A DNA stretch of 64,000 nt from Nyssa sinensis. Taxonomy: Eukaryota > Streptophyta > Magnoliopsida > Cornales > Nyssaceae. Each line of letters starts with the position of its first letter. Within the stretch, counting starts at the first letter, position 1. The notes beneath the pieces were generated by a model, which searched no databases, was not told the DNA's origin, and saw only the letters and a program-made list of their open reading frames with translations. The DNA lies in the NCBI GenBank assembly GCA_008638375.1, contig VIRR01000562.1, positions 62,001-126,000 on the forward strand, written 5' to 3'. This document shows, one piece after another, positions 21,024-34,169 of the stretch. The translations under genes were made by a program, and so were the position numbers.

Positions 21024-24000
21024 ATGCCTCCTAGACGAGCTCCTACGAAAGCCGGACCACCTAGACGGGGTAGGGGTAGGCCTAGAGGTGCTGCCCAGCC
21101 TCGTCGTGGCAGATCTAGAGCTGTTGCCCCTATTCCTGATGTAGTTGAGGAGGTTGTTGCCCCAGCTGACACACCTGAGCACAGTGTAGCTGAAGAGGAT
21201 ATTGCTCCCGCCCCTGCCCCTATTCCTGCTCCCGCTCCAGTACAGGAGGTAGAGCAGATGGTTGGCGCCAGAGACATGGCGGCCCTTTTGTAGGAGTGTC
21301 TCCGCACTATGATGGAGGCGCGGACCACCGGCGGTGAGACCAAGGATACCTTCGTGATGAAGGTGTTCCAAAGGATGAGACCACCCACCTTTGCTGGACA
21401 GCCAGACCCACTTGTTGCAGAGGAGTGGTTGAGGCAGATCACTCGGATTTTAGACTCACAGGGGATTACTGAGCCCCACCTAAGGATCAGATGTGCTACG
21501 TTTCAGTTTACAGACCTAGCCAGTCAGTGGTGGGAGGTAGCTGCCGACAAACTACATCGGTTTGGCGAGGGATGGGAGGCATTTGTGGCCATGTTCAATG
21601 ACCACTACTTCCCTGTATCTGCCAGAGTTGGGTTTAGGGAGGAGTTCGAGGCACTTCTTCAGAGGGACATGACAGTGGCCCAGTATGAGTCACGGTTTAC
21701 TACTTTGGGGAAGTTCGCCCCACACATTATTGGGCAGGAGGATTTGAGGGTGTACAATTTCCTCAAGGGGTTGAAGACCTCTATCAGGGACAGATTGGCT
21801 GGTCATATTATAGAGACGTACGAGGAGGCAGTGATCAGGGCCTCTAAGGTGGAGAGAGAGCTGGCTGATCTTAGAGGGATCAGAGAGACCAGAGCTCAGG
21901 GCAGGGCACCCACAGTACAGACTTCTACCCCTGCCCCGACCTATAGACAGCCGAAGAGGTACCGAGCCAGTACTTCTTCCACACAGCCACCAGCCGGACC
22001 CCTCCATTCGGTAGCTCCCCATCCTGCCTTACCATCCGCTTCTAGGGGAGGAGGATCACAGCGACCTATCACATGTTATACATGCGGGCAGCTTGGCCAT
22101 AGGAGGGCCGATTGTCTTTTGAGGGGACCCAGCTTTGCTCAAGGTGTCGGATCCAGTCAGGGGTCACTTCCACTACCTCTACCAACACCGAGTCAGAGGG
22201 CCCCACTGATTTGTTACACTTGTCAGCAGCCTGGCCATGTTAGGGCCAACTGCCCTCAGGGACAAACCTCACAGAGCGCACCGAGGCCCCACTATTACCA
22301 GCATACACAGGTGCCTCTGCCCTAGCCACAGTCAGTCCAGGGACTCCCAGCACCCTATCATCAGTCTGCATCCTCCGCGTAGAGTGTCAGAGCTCCAACA
22401 CCTAGGGGAGGAGGCCAGCAGGCACAGAGAGAGGAAGGCAGACAGGGCCAGACCACACAGGGCCGAGTCTATGCAGTAGCCACCCCAGAGACCTCTACTG
22501 CCGAACCATCAGTAGTCCGAGGTACATTCCTTATATCCAGTTCATGGGCCAGTGTGTTGATAGATTCAGGTGCATCACATTCATTCATTTCCACTGCACT
22601 TGCTATGTCATTGGGTTTGGATATAGATTGGTTGGAACCCCCGTTGCATGTTGGTACACCAGTTGGGGGTATTGTAGTACTGACGAGGATCTATAGAGAT
22701 TGCTCGATAGAGATAGCTGATCGTGTCCTCCACTTTGATTTTATTGTACTTGATATGACTGGGTTTGATGTGATTCTGAGGATGGATTGGTTGTTCACCT
22801 ATCGGGCGAGTATAGACTGCTACAGGGGGAGGGTGACCGTATGCACTCCTGAGGGAGACTATTTTTATTTCACAGGGGATCGGGGGGATTTCTTGATTCC
22901 GCCGTTGCGTGATTCTAGGAGCTAGAGAGGCCACAGTTACATGCTCGCTAGTTTGATTGCGGGTGATCTTGAAGCCGTAGAGATTGTGTTGCCCCCAGTA
23001 GTGGATGAGTTCCCCAACGTCTTCCCAAGTGACTTGACTTGTCTACCCCCTAGACGAAAGATCGAGTTCACCATAGAGCTCATTCCTGGTACTACACCCA
23101 TTTCCATACCACCTTACCGCATGGCTCCAGCTGAGTTGAGAGAGCTGAGGGAGCAGTTGACTGACCTACAGCGGAAGGGGTTTATCCGTCCTAGCACTTC
23201 TCCGTGGGGTGCCTCGGCACTATTCGCGAAGAAGAAGGACGGGACGCTGCGGTTATGTGTGGATTACAGGAGGCTGAACCGGGTTACTATCAAGAATAAG
23301 TACCCGTTGCCGAGGATTGACGATTTATTTGATCAGTTGAGAGGCTCGAGATGCTTCTCGAAGATTGATCTTAGATCGGGTTACCACCAGTTGAGGGTTA
23401 GGGAGGAGGATATAGCGAAGACAGCTTTCCGCACTCGCTATGGTCACTATGAGTTTGTGGTCATGCCCTTTGGAGTGATGAATGCCCCAGCGACATTCAT
23501 GGACTTGATGCACCGCATTTTCAGTCCTTACTTGGATCAGTTTGTGGTGGTATTTGTGGATGACATCTTAGTATATTCACCTGCTGAGGATGTAGATGCC
23601 TATCATTTGAGGACTGTACTGCAGATTTTGAGAGAGCATCGCCTATTTGCCAAGTTCTCGAAATACGAGTTCTGGCTTCGAGAGGTACAGTTCTTAGGGC
23701 ATGTAGTATCCAGTGGAGGGGTATCTGTAGATCCCTCCAAGATTGAGGCTGTCATGAGCTGGGAGAGACCGAGCAGTGTATTTGAGATTCGGAGTTTTTT
23801 GGGGTTAGCTGGATACTACCGACGATTTGTGGAGGGTTTCTCCCGTCTTGCCGCGCCGATGACTCGTCTGACGCGCAAGGGCATCAGATTCCTATGGACG
23901 GATGACTGTGAGCAGTCTTTTCAGGAGCTGAAGAGGAGACTTACTTCAGCGCCTGTTTTGACCATACCTGAGAGGGGAGTGGGTTATGCTGTGTACTGTG

Positions 24001-25889
24001 ATGCTTCCCGGGAGGGATTAGGTTGTGTATTGATGCAGGAGGGTAGAGTGGTAGCCTACGGTTCTCGCCAACTGAAGAACCATGAGCGGAACTACCCCAC
24101 ACATGACTTGGAGTTAGCTGCCGTCATCTTTGCACTGAAGAGTTGGCGACACTACTTATACGGGGAGAGATTCAAGGTATTCTCTGACCACAAGAGCCTC
24201 AGGTATATCTTCACACAGAAGGACCTGAACTTTAGACAGAGGAGATGGATGGAGTACATGGAGGATTATGATTTTGACCTTCAGTACCACCCAGGGAGGG
24301 CCAATATGGTGGCAGATGCACTCAGCAGGAGGTCGAGGGGTACTATTGCCAGTATTGCCATCAGGGAGTGGGAGATGATGGGGGATATTGGTGAGTTTGA
24401 TCTAGATATTGCTGAGTTTGAGGGACAGACCACTCTGTTCAGCTTGTGTGTACAGCCCACCCTTTTGACTATAGTCATAGAGGCACAGCTAGTGGATATT
24501 GAGGCAGATCAAATCAGAGTACGGATTGCTAGTCCTGAGGGATTTGCGGGATGGACAGTGCATTCTGACCTTAGTCTGAGGTATTTGGGTAGAGTTTTTG
24601 TCCCAGAGTCTCTCAGGGCTGATGTCCTTAGGGATTTCCATCACTCACGTCTGGCAGTGCACCCAGGGGGCACTAAGATGTATCACGATCTGCGCCGTCA
24701 GTATTGGTGGGCAGGGATGAAGAGAGATGTGGCGCAATTCGTGTCGAGATGCCTCACGTGCCAGCAGGTGAAGGCTGAGCACCAGAGACCTGGAGGGTTG
24801 TTGCAGCCATTGCCAGTGGCCGAGTGGAAGTGGGAGCATGTTACTATGGATTTCGTGATGGGTCTTCCGAAGTCACCGAGGGGCCACGATGCAGTTTGGG
24901 TTATCGTGGACAGGTTGACGAAGTCTACTCACTTTTTGCCGATCAGAGTGACTGATTCATCAAATGCCCTTAGTAGATTGTATATTCGAGAGATTGTACG
25001 ACTACATGGGGTTCCGGTATCCATTGTTTCAGATAGGGACCCACGTTTCACTGCCCGGTTTTGGCAGAGCCTCCAGACAGCCTTAGGGACTCAGCTCCAG
25101 TTTAGTACTGCCTTTCACCCCCAGACCGATGGCCAGTCAAAGCGTACCATTCAGATCCTTGAGGACATGCTTAGGGCTTGTGTCATGGATTTCAGGGGTA
25201 GCTGGGAGGATCACCTTGCCTTAGTCGAGTTTGCCTACAACAACAGCTATCAGTCCAGTATTGAGATGGCACCATTTGAGGCGTTGTATGGTAGGCCGTG
25301 CCGTTCCCCGGTGTGTTGGACTGAGGTGGGAGAGACAGTTGCCTTGGGGCCCGATATAGTCCATGAGACCACGGACAAGATACAGGTGATCAGGCAGCGC
25401 TTGTTGACAACCCAGAGTTGCCAGAGGAGTTATGCAGATAGGAGGCGACGGCCCTTGTCATTCGAGGTTGGGGACCATGTATTCCTCAAGGTATCTCCCA
25501 GATGAGGTTTGAGGAGATTTGGGGGCGGTGGAAAGCTGTCGCCACGATTTATAGGCCCCTTTGAGATTCTTGGGAGGGTTGGTGAGGTGGCTTATAAGCT
25601 GGCCTTGCCACCGCAGCTATCTGGAGTTCATGATGTCTTTCATGTGTCGATGCTGAGGAAGTACCAGCCTGACCCCTCCCATGTATTAGATTGGGTAGAT
25701 CTTCAGCTAGAGGGCGACACTTCCTATGACCAGAGACTCGTAGAGATATTGGACTCGAAGGACCAGGTTTTGCGAGGCAGGACCATCCCTTTGGTCAAGG
25801 TTCGTTGGAACCATCATGGGGTTGAGGAGGCTACTTGAGAGCGTGAGACCGAGGTCCGTGCTAGGTATCCCGAGTTGTTTGATCTTTGA
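21024..25889 (+). pseudogene. Tekay-like gag-pol polyprotein, single frame with six stops
   Basis: One continuous frame from ATG 21024 to TGA 25887-25889. Order: Arg/Pro-rich N-terminus; gag capsid (about 21370-21870); two CCHC zinc knuckles (about 22074-22115 and 22212-22254); aspartic protease with LIDSGASHSF (about 22557); reverse transcriptase with the FVDDIL catalytic box (about 23554); RNase H with CDASREGLG (about 23998); integrase with HHCC zinc finger (about 24640-24760) and D,D-35-E core (MDF, SDRD, then Glu after DGQS); C-terminal chromodomain-like EAT-ERE region (about 25720-25880). Premature stops at 21291, 22323, 22380, 22923, 25503 and 25836. Each can be explained as CAG, CGA or TGG altered by a C to T change on one strand. 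No frameshift is apparent. It would have encoded all functions for retrotransposition. Confidence 0.92.
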
Positions 25890-25925
25890 TGTATTTTATT
25901 TTAAATTTCGGGACGAAATTTTTGT

Positions 25926-25938
25926 AAGGAGGGAAAGA
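25926..25938 (+). promoter_or_regulatory. Polypurine tract of the Tekay-like element
   Basis: AAGGAGGGAAAGA, immediately before the 3' LTR; primes plus-strand DNA synthesis. Confidence 0.88.
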
Positions 25939-26097
25939 TGTAATAACCCGGAAAAAAAAAAATTTTATATATGAAAATTTTCCTTGGTTATTAAATTTTT
26001 ACTATCATTATTATTGTTAATTTTTGATGCATATGTATTATATATATGTATGGTATGTATGTGTAGGTGTGTGGGATAAAATATGTGCATGTATATG

Positions 26098-26128
<31 letters not shown>

Positions 26129-29005
26129 ATAACAATGCATGTGTGCACTGTGTGTGGGTGCAACTGAACGGGTGTGTGTGTGTTTGTGACCGACTGAGTG
26201 TGTGTGTGAGGTGTCGGCTAAGTGTGTGTGTTTAGTGTGTGTGTGTGTGTGTGTGTAATGAGTGTTATATAGGTGTATATGTATAGGGCAGCTTTCATTA
26301 AATGCAAAGTTGCCTTGTAGAGAAAAGAGGTGGCTGAACGGAGGGGAGGAGGTCAAGAAAAGGGGCTGGCAGTGGGAGACGTGTGGGAGTTGATGTGTGG
26401 AGTGTATAACTTGGTCTCGGTTGGAAGGAGAGAAAGGAAAGAAAAACAGAGAGCAAAGGGAGAGAGGGAGTTCTGAAAGGGAGAAGAGATTTTGGAGCTT
26501 GATTTAAGCTTGGAACCAGAAGGTGGAGGAGGTGCACGGCTAGAGAGAGAAACCCAACAAAAACCGTGAGTGACTTCATATCTGACTTTTTTTGTTTCTT
26601 AGCATGTTATATAGATTTGATTCTCGATTCTTATAGTGTATGAAATGTGGATTATTTTGCAAAAGAAATCACTTAAAATGGTTAGGAAATGAGATAGAAA
26701 ACGTGAGTTGCAGGTCTCGGTTATAAGAAGTGGGTCTTGACATTTTATGTGTAAAACTTGGTTTAAATGGGAGTAAAATAATCCTCTTAGGTGCAGAAAA
26801 CAATAGGGAGTTGTTTGGGCCAAAAACAGTAAAGGAATAGGCATAAAAACCAAAAAGAAATGTTGGCCAGAAAATCGGCTACGACTGTTTGACCTTCTAT
26901 TCGTGATGATCTATTGGTCCAAACCAAAAACGAAGGGTGGGAATGAAATCTACATGAAAAACTCTAGAAAACGGCGTTTTTAAAACCTTGAAAAGTCGCC
27001 GGAAAAATCTCGCCGGCACCGGAGAAGGCGCCGGAACCCTACTGGTGCACCGCCGAAAAAATGGGGAAGAAGGGGGGGCGTTCGGGTCCGGTTCGGGTTC
27101 GGGTCGGGCTTGGGCCGAACTGCCCCTGCCACGTGTCGGTCTAAGGTTTTAAATTAAAAACCAAATTGGGACTGTTTGGCCACAGGTTTAGCAAATTAAA
27201 AAAATTTGAATTTAATTTGAAACAGGGATATCCTATCCCTGTTCTCGGATTGGCCCCTGTTTGGTTAACCGGATTGAGAATAGTAAATTGGACAAATTAC
27301 AAATCTGACCTTGGACTTTTTGGAAATTAAACCTTGACCCAGAACTTTCAAAATTTACAAACTGACCCCCCCAACTGTTAATTATTATAATTTGACCCAC
27401 CAGAATAAAATATTAATTAAATTAATTAATTAATTAATTAATTTAATTATTTAAATTTTCTAAAATAACCCGGAGTCCAAATGGGACAAGTCATTAGTGT
27501 ATTTTGACTATCTCGACCATTCTGAGGCCAATGGTGATGTCCGTTTTATGAGACAGGGTCCCAAAAAATAAAAGACCCGTAGTAACCTTTAAAATTACCA
27601 AAATGCCCTGAATTAAAACACAGTCAAACGAACTCCAAATTTAGTAAACAAATAGTGAAACTTTATTATCTCGAGCATTCTGGACTCAACCGTGGAGTCC
27701 AATTTGTGAAAAGAGGTCTCGAAATGTAAGGACCCGTGAAAAGTGCAAAATGACTGTTTTGCCCTTTTGAACCCAGATGTCCGAATTGAGTTCTACGAAA
27801 ACCTAAACTTATTTTCTTCGACGTCCCGGACTCAATAGTAGAGTCTAATTTAGCAAAATAGAAACTTATAAAATAAAGACATAAAATTTTTTGAATAGCA
27901 TCATTCAGGAAACAAATGAACTGAGTCACATGTTATGATTTTAGGAACACGAAAGGGCAAGGAGAAGGTGATCTGACCTTCGGTATTCTCACAGTGATCC
28001 TACCATACTACGCATACACTTTCCCGGGTTGAGGTCGATTATCAGGTACGATATATTGTGCTAAGTAAGAAATAGAATTGAGATTAGGAATACTTGTTCT
28101 GCTGCCTTGATTGTTCACATGTTTGCTTGATTGTTCACATGCTTATGTGTTTCATGCTATCTTGCTAAAGTTGGGGTGATGATGTGGGTGATGATTATGT
28201 GTATATCGCATGTGTTAGAGTAGTGTGTGAATTATATGCTTTAAGAACTGTTGACATTATGAAAATATGTACTTGAAAGCATGCTTCATGTATGAATGAG
28301 ATGCATCATTAAGATTACATTGTGGCATGAATGAATCAGAGCATATTGGCATAGTGTGGTTCTTTGTGCATGGCGTGAGTTGAGCACGTGGTGCTATGCA
28401 TTATGAGGGTGCAGATCCTGTAGTGAAAAACCCAAAATCGGCCATTAGGTACTCGCCTGCCTGACGGGTTCCGGACCGTGAAGCGAGACATACGTGGCGG
28501 TCATGCCAGCGGGGAAGGGCCGTATCATGAGATATGGGTGGGCATAGAGTTGCATAGGTGTGTCACGCATACTGCTTATATACTGCATACTGTTCATATA
28601 GTGCCATCATGATGTCGAATGCCATATAGAAATAACTGTACATTTTCACATGCCACGACCTTAGTTTTGTTTCTTGCATTAGCATTATATTGTACCAGCA
28701 GTTGAGCTGACCCCTTTAGTGGGGCAACATTTCAGATGATGCTCCAACTGTGTGAGACGTGGAGATGATTTGATTGTGGGTGATGTTTGGCCCGAGGGGC
28801 GCATTTGATGTTGTGTAAGGGCATAAGCCCGAGACCATATCTTATTTTGTATGTTGTGAACAAATGGACCAGACTCTATGTAATGTATCAGAACAGTATG
28901 TAGAATGTATGTGATTGTCCTTAATTATCTTTTATTTCTTTATCATTTTATTTCTTTTTGTCTAGTTACTCGCGCCTCGGATTCGTTGGAATTCGGGGCG
29001 TGACA
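25939..29005 (+). repeat. 3' LTR of the Tekay-like element
   Basis: Nearly identical to 17595-20657, same TG and CA ends, 3067 bases. Followed directly by CCTAT. Confidence 0.93.
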
Positions 29006-29010
29006 CCTAT
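29006..29010. repeat. Target-site duplication CCTAT, right copy
   Basis: Matches 17590-17594. Confidence 0.9.
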
Positions 29011-29901
29011 ATTTTGACTTGATCAAACTTTGTCTTAATCATAAACAGAAGAATATCAGTTGTTATTCTCGTCAACAGCCTGTATTGTTCAAATCCAATG
29101 GTTGAAAATAACCCAAACTAAAGCCATTAGATTGGGAGAACCCAAAAAAATATAATTTTAATATTAGAATTAAAATGTCAAAATATAACATTTTAATATT
29201 ATATTACTGCTAAAGTTTAATTTTATCATAACTCAAATGAATTTTAACATTAAAAATGTTTTAAACAAATGACAGGGATGAAATATGATAATGCAGGGTT
29301 GTCGAATTTTTTTTTGGTTGAAATAGGCCAACTGTAGGTTTGTTCAACCCCATCGCAACTGAAGCGTGTGTAGAGATTATTAATAGATTTTCTCTTTTAT
29401 TTCAACTAAATTATTCTCTCTTAGGATATTTTGTTCGAATTTTAAAAACATGGCTCCTAAATTTGATGATGGGGTTGGGGAAATTTCGACCAAATTCAAT
29501 TTGGATAGGGTTCTCAAATTGCATGGAAGTTGATTTTACTTGGTAAAAAAAAAAAAATGGACTCAAAAAGAAAAGGTTTTGGCTTTCATCCCTAATGGGT
29601 ATCAAACCTAATGACAACCCAAACTCTTTCTGTGACTAGGTGTCAGAAAGAATCCCAAACTATGAAGTTTCTTGGGTTGTGGCTTGGTCTATAAATGAAA
29701 GATTATAGAACCTAGCAGAAGTCACTATTCAAGGTTATTCAAAAAGGGAAGATTTCCAAGGGTATCCGCAGGATTGCAACACCCTCCCTACATAATTTTG
29801 AGAGAGTAAGACCAGCAGGGCAAGAGCAGTTCCAAGGGATATTCAGGCAATTTTTCGGTGGCTTCGCTAGGCTAAGAAAGTCTCTAAGTATCTGGTGGCA
29901 G
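29011..29901. other. Spacer between the Tekay-like and Reina-like elements
   Basis: AT-rich at first. 29570-29900 is less biased and could be old coding DNA, but I could not recognise any family in its six frames. It continues at 47462 across the Reina insertion. Confidence 0.5.
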
Positions 29902-29906
29902 GAGAA
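29902..29906. repeat. Target-site duplication GAGAA, left copy
   Basis: Directly before TGTTAAGAGCC; GAGAA also follows the other LTR at 47457-47461. Confidence 0.85.
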
Positions 29907-30360
29907 TGTTAAGAGCCTCTTTTGCTAGAATGAGCTACAGGTCGGGAAATGGTAGAAGGAGTGAAGACCTTCTTCTTAGATCTCCCTATGGTTACTCTAG
30001 GTGGGAGCCAAGAGGAGTTTGAGTGGGAGAGGATTGCTTCAAGGGAATCTGAGACCTCCGATTCACACAAGTGTTTGATTTGGAAATTGACATGTCTTTT
30101 ATTCAATTGATATCTCCTTTATATAGGAGAGTTTACAACAAACCACTTCATAATATTCGGCAAAACGAAAGACTCGATCAAACCACAACTACACGTTACC
30201 AACTATCAACAAACTACCGAACAATTAGCAAAGAAATCTTCATGAATAATAGAATAATAGCAAGCTTCTCTATTAACTCTTGCACGTGGAGAACACCCCA
30301 AGTAACGCCCTGCCTCCATTTTAACATCCTGCCACCATGTATGCATCTAGGAACGTGACA
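29907..30360 (-). repeat. 3' LTR of the Reina-like element
   Basis: Plus-strand reading starts TGTTAAGAGCC and ends AGGAACGTGACA; 454 bases. A minus-strand TATA-like CCTATATAAAGG lies near 30116-30127. Counterpart at 47004-47456. Confidence 0.9.
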
Positions 30361-30374
30361 GCTCCTCCCTGCCA
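30361..30374 (-). promoter_or_regulatory. Polypurine tract of the Reina-like element
   Basis: Minus strand GGCAGGGAGGAGCT directly before the 3' LTR. Confidence 0.7.
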
Positions 30375-33300
30375 AGGACACCCTTGTCCTCAAGGGTGAA
30401 TTGAGGAAATCTCAATTGGAATTCCTGCAAATTCTCCCAAGTGGAATCATCTAGGGAAAATCCTTTCTAGTGAACTAGTAGAAGCCACTGGCCCTTGTCT
30501 AGTTTGCGTTTGAGGATCGCTTACGGTTCTACGCTTCGTGCTAAATCATTCCATTAAGGAGGAGTGGACTGGACAGTTACATTAGCACCAACTCTTAACT
30601 TCAAAAGAGAGATATAAAACACTAGGTACACGCGAGAATCAGGAGGTAACTCGAATTTGTAAGCAACTTTGCTGATTTTCGCAATGATTTCATACGGCCC
30701 AAAAAATTTGGGGGACAGCTTCTAAGGTTTCTGGAGTCGAATATTGAGTTGACGGTATGGTTGTAGACAGAGATAAACCCAATCACCTACTTCGAACTCA
30801 ACTTCTCGATGTTTCAAATCATAATTTTGCTTCATTCGATTTTGAGCTTCCAATAATCTGTGCTTAACTTGTGTCAGAAAAGCATCACGTTCCATCAAAG
30901 CCTTATCCACTGCATCAACCGAAGTGGTACCAGGAATATATGAAAGCAAAGTTGGTGGGGGTCTGCCATAGACCACTTCAAAAGGGGTTGTTTTAATGGA
31001 ACTTTGGTAGCTGCAGTTGTAAGAGTATTCGATCCAAGGAACCCATTTGACCCAATTCTTTGGATGATCGCCTGTGAGGTAGCGTAAATACATCTCAATG
31101 GTACGGTTGACGGCCTCTGTTTGTCCTTCAGTTTGAGGGTGATAGGCAGAGCTGAAATTAAAGTACGTTCCATGTAAACGAAAGAGGTGTGTCCAAAAGT
31201 TGCTAGTGAAAGTGGGATCATGATCACACACAATGGTTCATGGCATTCTATGTAAACAGAATACTTGTTCAAAGAAAATTTGGGTGATCTTCAAAGCATT
31301 ATAAGGATGAGCAATGGGAATGAAGTGTGCAAATTTAGATAATTGATCTACGACAACAAAGATTGAGGATTTACCAAACAAAAGTGGAAGGCCATCAATA
31401 AAGTCCATGGATATATCAGTCCAGATGCTTTCGGGTATGGGAAGTGGTTGTAAGAGCCTAGCGGATGAGAGATTCTGCACTTTGTTTCTTTGGCAACTGT
31501 CACAACTTTGAATATATTCTTTGATATGTTGCTTCATTCCAACCCAATAGAAAATTGTCCGAACACGTTGATAGGTTTTCTGAAATCCCTCATGCGCTAT
31601 TGAATGAAACTGGTTGATTAAAGTGGGGATAAGAGAAGAGGTGGACTGAAGATAGATACGATCCCTGAAGTAGAGAATACCATCATGATACAACCAAGGA
31701 CCAACGGCTTGGTCCTCTTGGCAAAGCCGAACGAGGCGTTGTAATTCTAGAAAAGATGAGGTCTTTTCCTTGATTGGATCCAACCATCGTGGAACTGCAG
31801 TGGATAAGGCTAGGGCCTCCGTTGTGCAATCCTTGTGAGACAGGGCATCGACCACTACATTTTCGATCTCATGTTTGAATTCAATTATGAAATCATACCC
31901 TAAGAGCTTGGAAATCCATTTTTGTTGTGAGTCGGTGGTGATTCTTTGGTCTCACAAGTATTTGAGGCTCATTTGATCCATTTTGATAATGAAAATGCGA
32001 CCAAGAAGATAAGGATGCCATTTCTTGATGGCCAAATGTACCGCCAACATCTCTTTTTCATATATGGAAAGGGAAAGGTTTCGTCCACTTAAGGCTCGAC
32101 TGAAATAGGCAATGGGGCGGTGATATTGCATTAGGACCGCACCTACTCCAACTTTGCTAGCATCACAATCCATAATGAACGGTTGTTTGAAGTTTGGTAA
32201 GGCCAATACAGGTGCCCTCGTCATAGCGATCTTTAATTGGGAGAATGCCTCTTCTGCCTCATGGTGCCAATGGAAGGCATCCTTCTTAAGCATCACGGTG
32301 AGAGGTTTGGCAATCTTCCCATAATCCCGGATGAATTTGCGGTAATATCCGGTGAGTCCTAAGAATCCCCTTGAAGCCTTCAATGACTTGGGTTTCGGCC
32401 AATCCTACATTGCTTGAATTTTTTCTTAATCAACTGTGACGCCTTTGTGACTGATAACATGGCCAAGGTAAGTAACTTTAGGTTGGCCAAAATGACATTT
32501 GGGCTTCTTCAGATATAACTGATGAGCTCTCAACTTAGCCAGAACCACCTCCAAATGCCACAAATGGTCTTCCCATGATAAATTGTAAATCAAAATGTCA
32601 TCAAAGAAAACTAAAACAAACTTATGAAGGAAGGGTTTAAAAACCTCATTCATTAAGGATTGAAACGTGGAAGGTGCGTTGGTCAGGCCGAAAGGCATTA
32701 CGAGAAATTCATAATGGCCTTGATGAGTGTGGAATGCTATTTTGGACACATCATTTGGATGAACTCTAATTTGATGATAACCTGAGTGAAGATCTAGCTT
32801 TGAAAAAAATTTGGAGCCATGAAGTTCATCAAGGAGTTCGTCAATAATTGGTATAGGAAATTTATCTTTAATCATCAGCTTGTTGAGAACGCAGTAGTCA
32901 ACGCACAACCTCCATGAGCCATCATGTTTTTTAACCAAGAGAATAGGAGATGAATATGGGTTGTTGCTGGGACGAATAACTCCTGTGTGAAGCATGTCTT
33001 CGACGAGGAGTTCGATCTCAACTTTTTGAAAGTAAGGATATCGGTAAGGCCGAACACAAACTGGGGTACTGCCTAGTATTAATGGTATGTGGTGGTCGTG
33101 GGAACAGGTGGGAGGAAGCTCCTATGGTTCACCGAAGAGGTCGCGGTACGTTTCTAACAGAGCTTGGAGATTCTTGTCTTCTATAGGCGGTGGTGAGTGA
33201 ACTCCTCCTATAGCATGAATTTGTAGAATAAGTCCTTACCGTCCTTTTCGTGAGTTTTTTTGGAAGGATACACTCCAACAATTCGGTGGGCTGGAGGGGA

Positions 33301-33595
33301 TAAACCTTGCAAACGTCTTTGTTTTCCATTCAATGTGAAAGTCATCTGTAGCTTAAAGAAATCTCATATTATGGGGCCCAATGTTTGTAACCATTGAGCA
33401 CCTAATAGGACCTCGTACCCCTCTAGTGATAAAAGGTAGAAGTTTACTACAACTGGAATTCCTTGCATGAGAAGATCGATACGCAAGCACTTCCCACGGC
33501 TGCACAACTTCTCTCCACTGGCCACCCGCACATCTAGAATTCCATTTTTATCAGGAACCAACCCAAGCTTAGTAGCAATCTCCTCTTGAAAGAAG
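30375..33595 (-). pseudogene. Reina-like pol: protease, RT, RNase H, integrase, chromodomain
   Basis: From right to left: protease remnant (33364-33595) with EEIATKLGLVPD and LGAQWLQTLGPI, its catalytic DSG part cut away at the junction; reverse transcriptase (about 32426-33050) with VFFDDILIY; RNase H (about 31952-32270) with DCDASKVGVGAVL; integrase zinc finger with HHCC at about 31490-31620, and core with FIDGLPL, CDHDPTF and NRTIEMYL (30900-31420); chromodomain near 30395-30545 (KGFSLDDSTWEN). The chromodomain reads histone marks to guide insertion in chromoviruses. Stops interrupt the frame near 32424, 31951 and 31235 and after 30722, and the Trp of the chromodomain VHW is a TAG. Frameshifts lie right of 33060. 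Non-functional. Confidence 0.9.
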
Positions 33596-34135
33596 GAGCG
33601 CCCAGGCCATTCCATCATCGCTATCAATGATCTCAATACCAACGGATGATGAGGGCTTTGGGCCTCAGGAGACTTTTCATTCTCCACCTTTGTAATCGGC
33701 ATGACACCCCAGCAGATTGAAGCAAGGGTCTCTGCCAAGTCACAAGGGGGAGGAGGCAGCCCACATTCATCTCCCTCAAAGCAGTTGTCACACCCCGGCC
33801 GATTTGAGCGAGGGTGTCTGCCAGAATATAGAGGGAAGACAACATCTCATCTTCGTCTTCATCACCGATGCTCCAAGCCTCAGTTGAATCAAGGAGGGAC
33901 CACCTCCCATCGGAGAAATCTCGACTAGATGCTAAGATGGACAAGAAGATCTTAGCCTCCTCTAATCCTTTCTTGGAGACTAAATCAAAAATAAGGATAA
34001 CTCTCGGCCACAGTTTAATCATTCCCAACTCAAATTGAAGATCGTCGATCATCTCCGAATAAACGGAATTTTTTGAAAAACATCTAAAAACCTCTCCAAC
34101 AACGAAACAGTCTGAGAGTAAAGTAAGAAGATGGG
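33596..34135 (-). other. Open minus-strand frame at the left end of the foreign insert, unknown
   Basis: From an ATG near 34055, minus-strand translation reads IDDLQFELGMIKLWPRVIL, then SDGRWSLLDSTEAWS and LADTLAQIGRGV. It stays open to about 33633 and is not recognised. It sits behind a good minus-strand TATA box and beside the antisense PF04195-like ORF, so it may be another non-structural ORF of the Tat element, or its decayed copy. The segment includes a 35-base imperfect direct repeat (33692-33727 and 33787-33823), giving a repeated peptide ADTLAQI/AETLASI. The junction with Reina protease is near 33595. Confidence 0.4.
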
Positions 34136-34159
34136 GCGCAACCGTACACTCCTCTTCCA

Positions 34160-34168
34160 CTTATATAG
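34160..34168 (-). promoter_or_regulatory. Minus-strand TATA box
   Basis: CTATATAAG on the minus strand, about 105 bases upstream of the ATG near 34055. The upstream stretch 34170-34330 resembles the region upstream of the antisense ORF at 36930-37100. Confidence 0.5.
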
Positions 34169-34169
34169 A

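Larger units (their letters stand above)
17595..29005 (+). mobile_element. Full-length Ty3/gypsy retrotransposon, Tekay (Del)-like chromovirus
   Basis: Complete structure: TSD CCTAT, 5' LTR, initiator-Met tRNA primer site, one gag-pol frame, polypurine tract, 3' LTR, TSD. The order protease, reverse transcriptase, RNase H, integrase and the C-terminal EAT-ERE region fit Ty3/gypsy chromoviruses. Very long LTRs (about 3.06 kb) fit the Tekay lineage. Two sampled stretches of about 300 bases showed about five substitutions each between the LTRs, mostly transitions, so insertion is fairly recent. The coding part has six stops, so this copy is not autonomous now. The internal region is visibly richer in G and C than its surroundings. 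Confidence 0.93.

Noticed and set aside
20895..21442. Long minus-strand frames over gag
   Set aside because: Shadows of the plus-strand gag with biased composition.
25991..26356. His/Thr-rich minus frame
   Set aside because: Translation of GT and TA repeats in the LTR.
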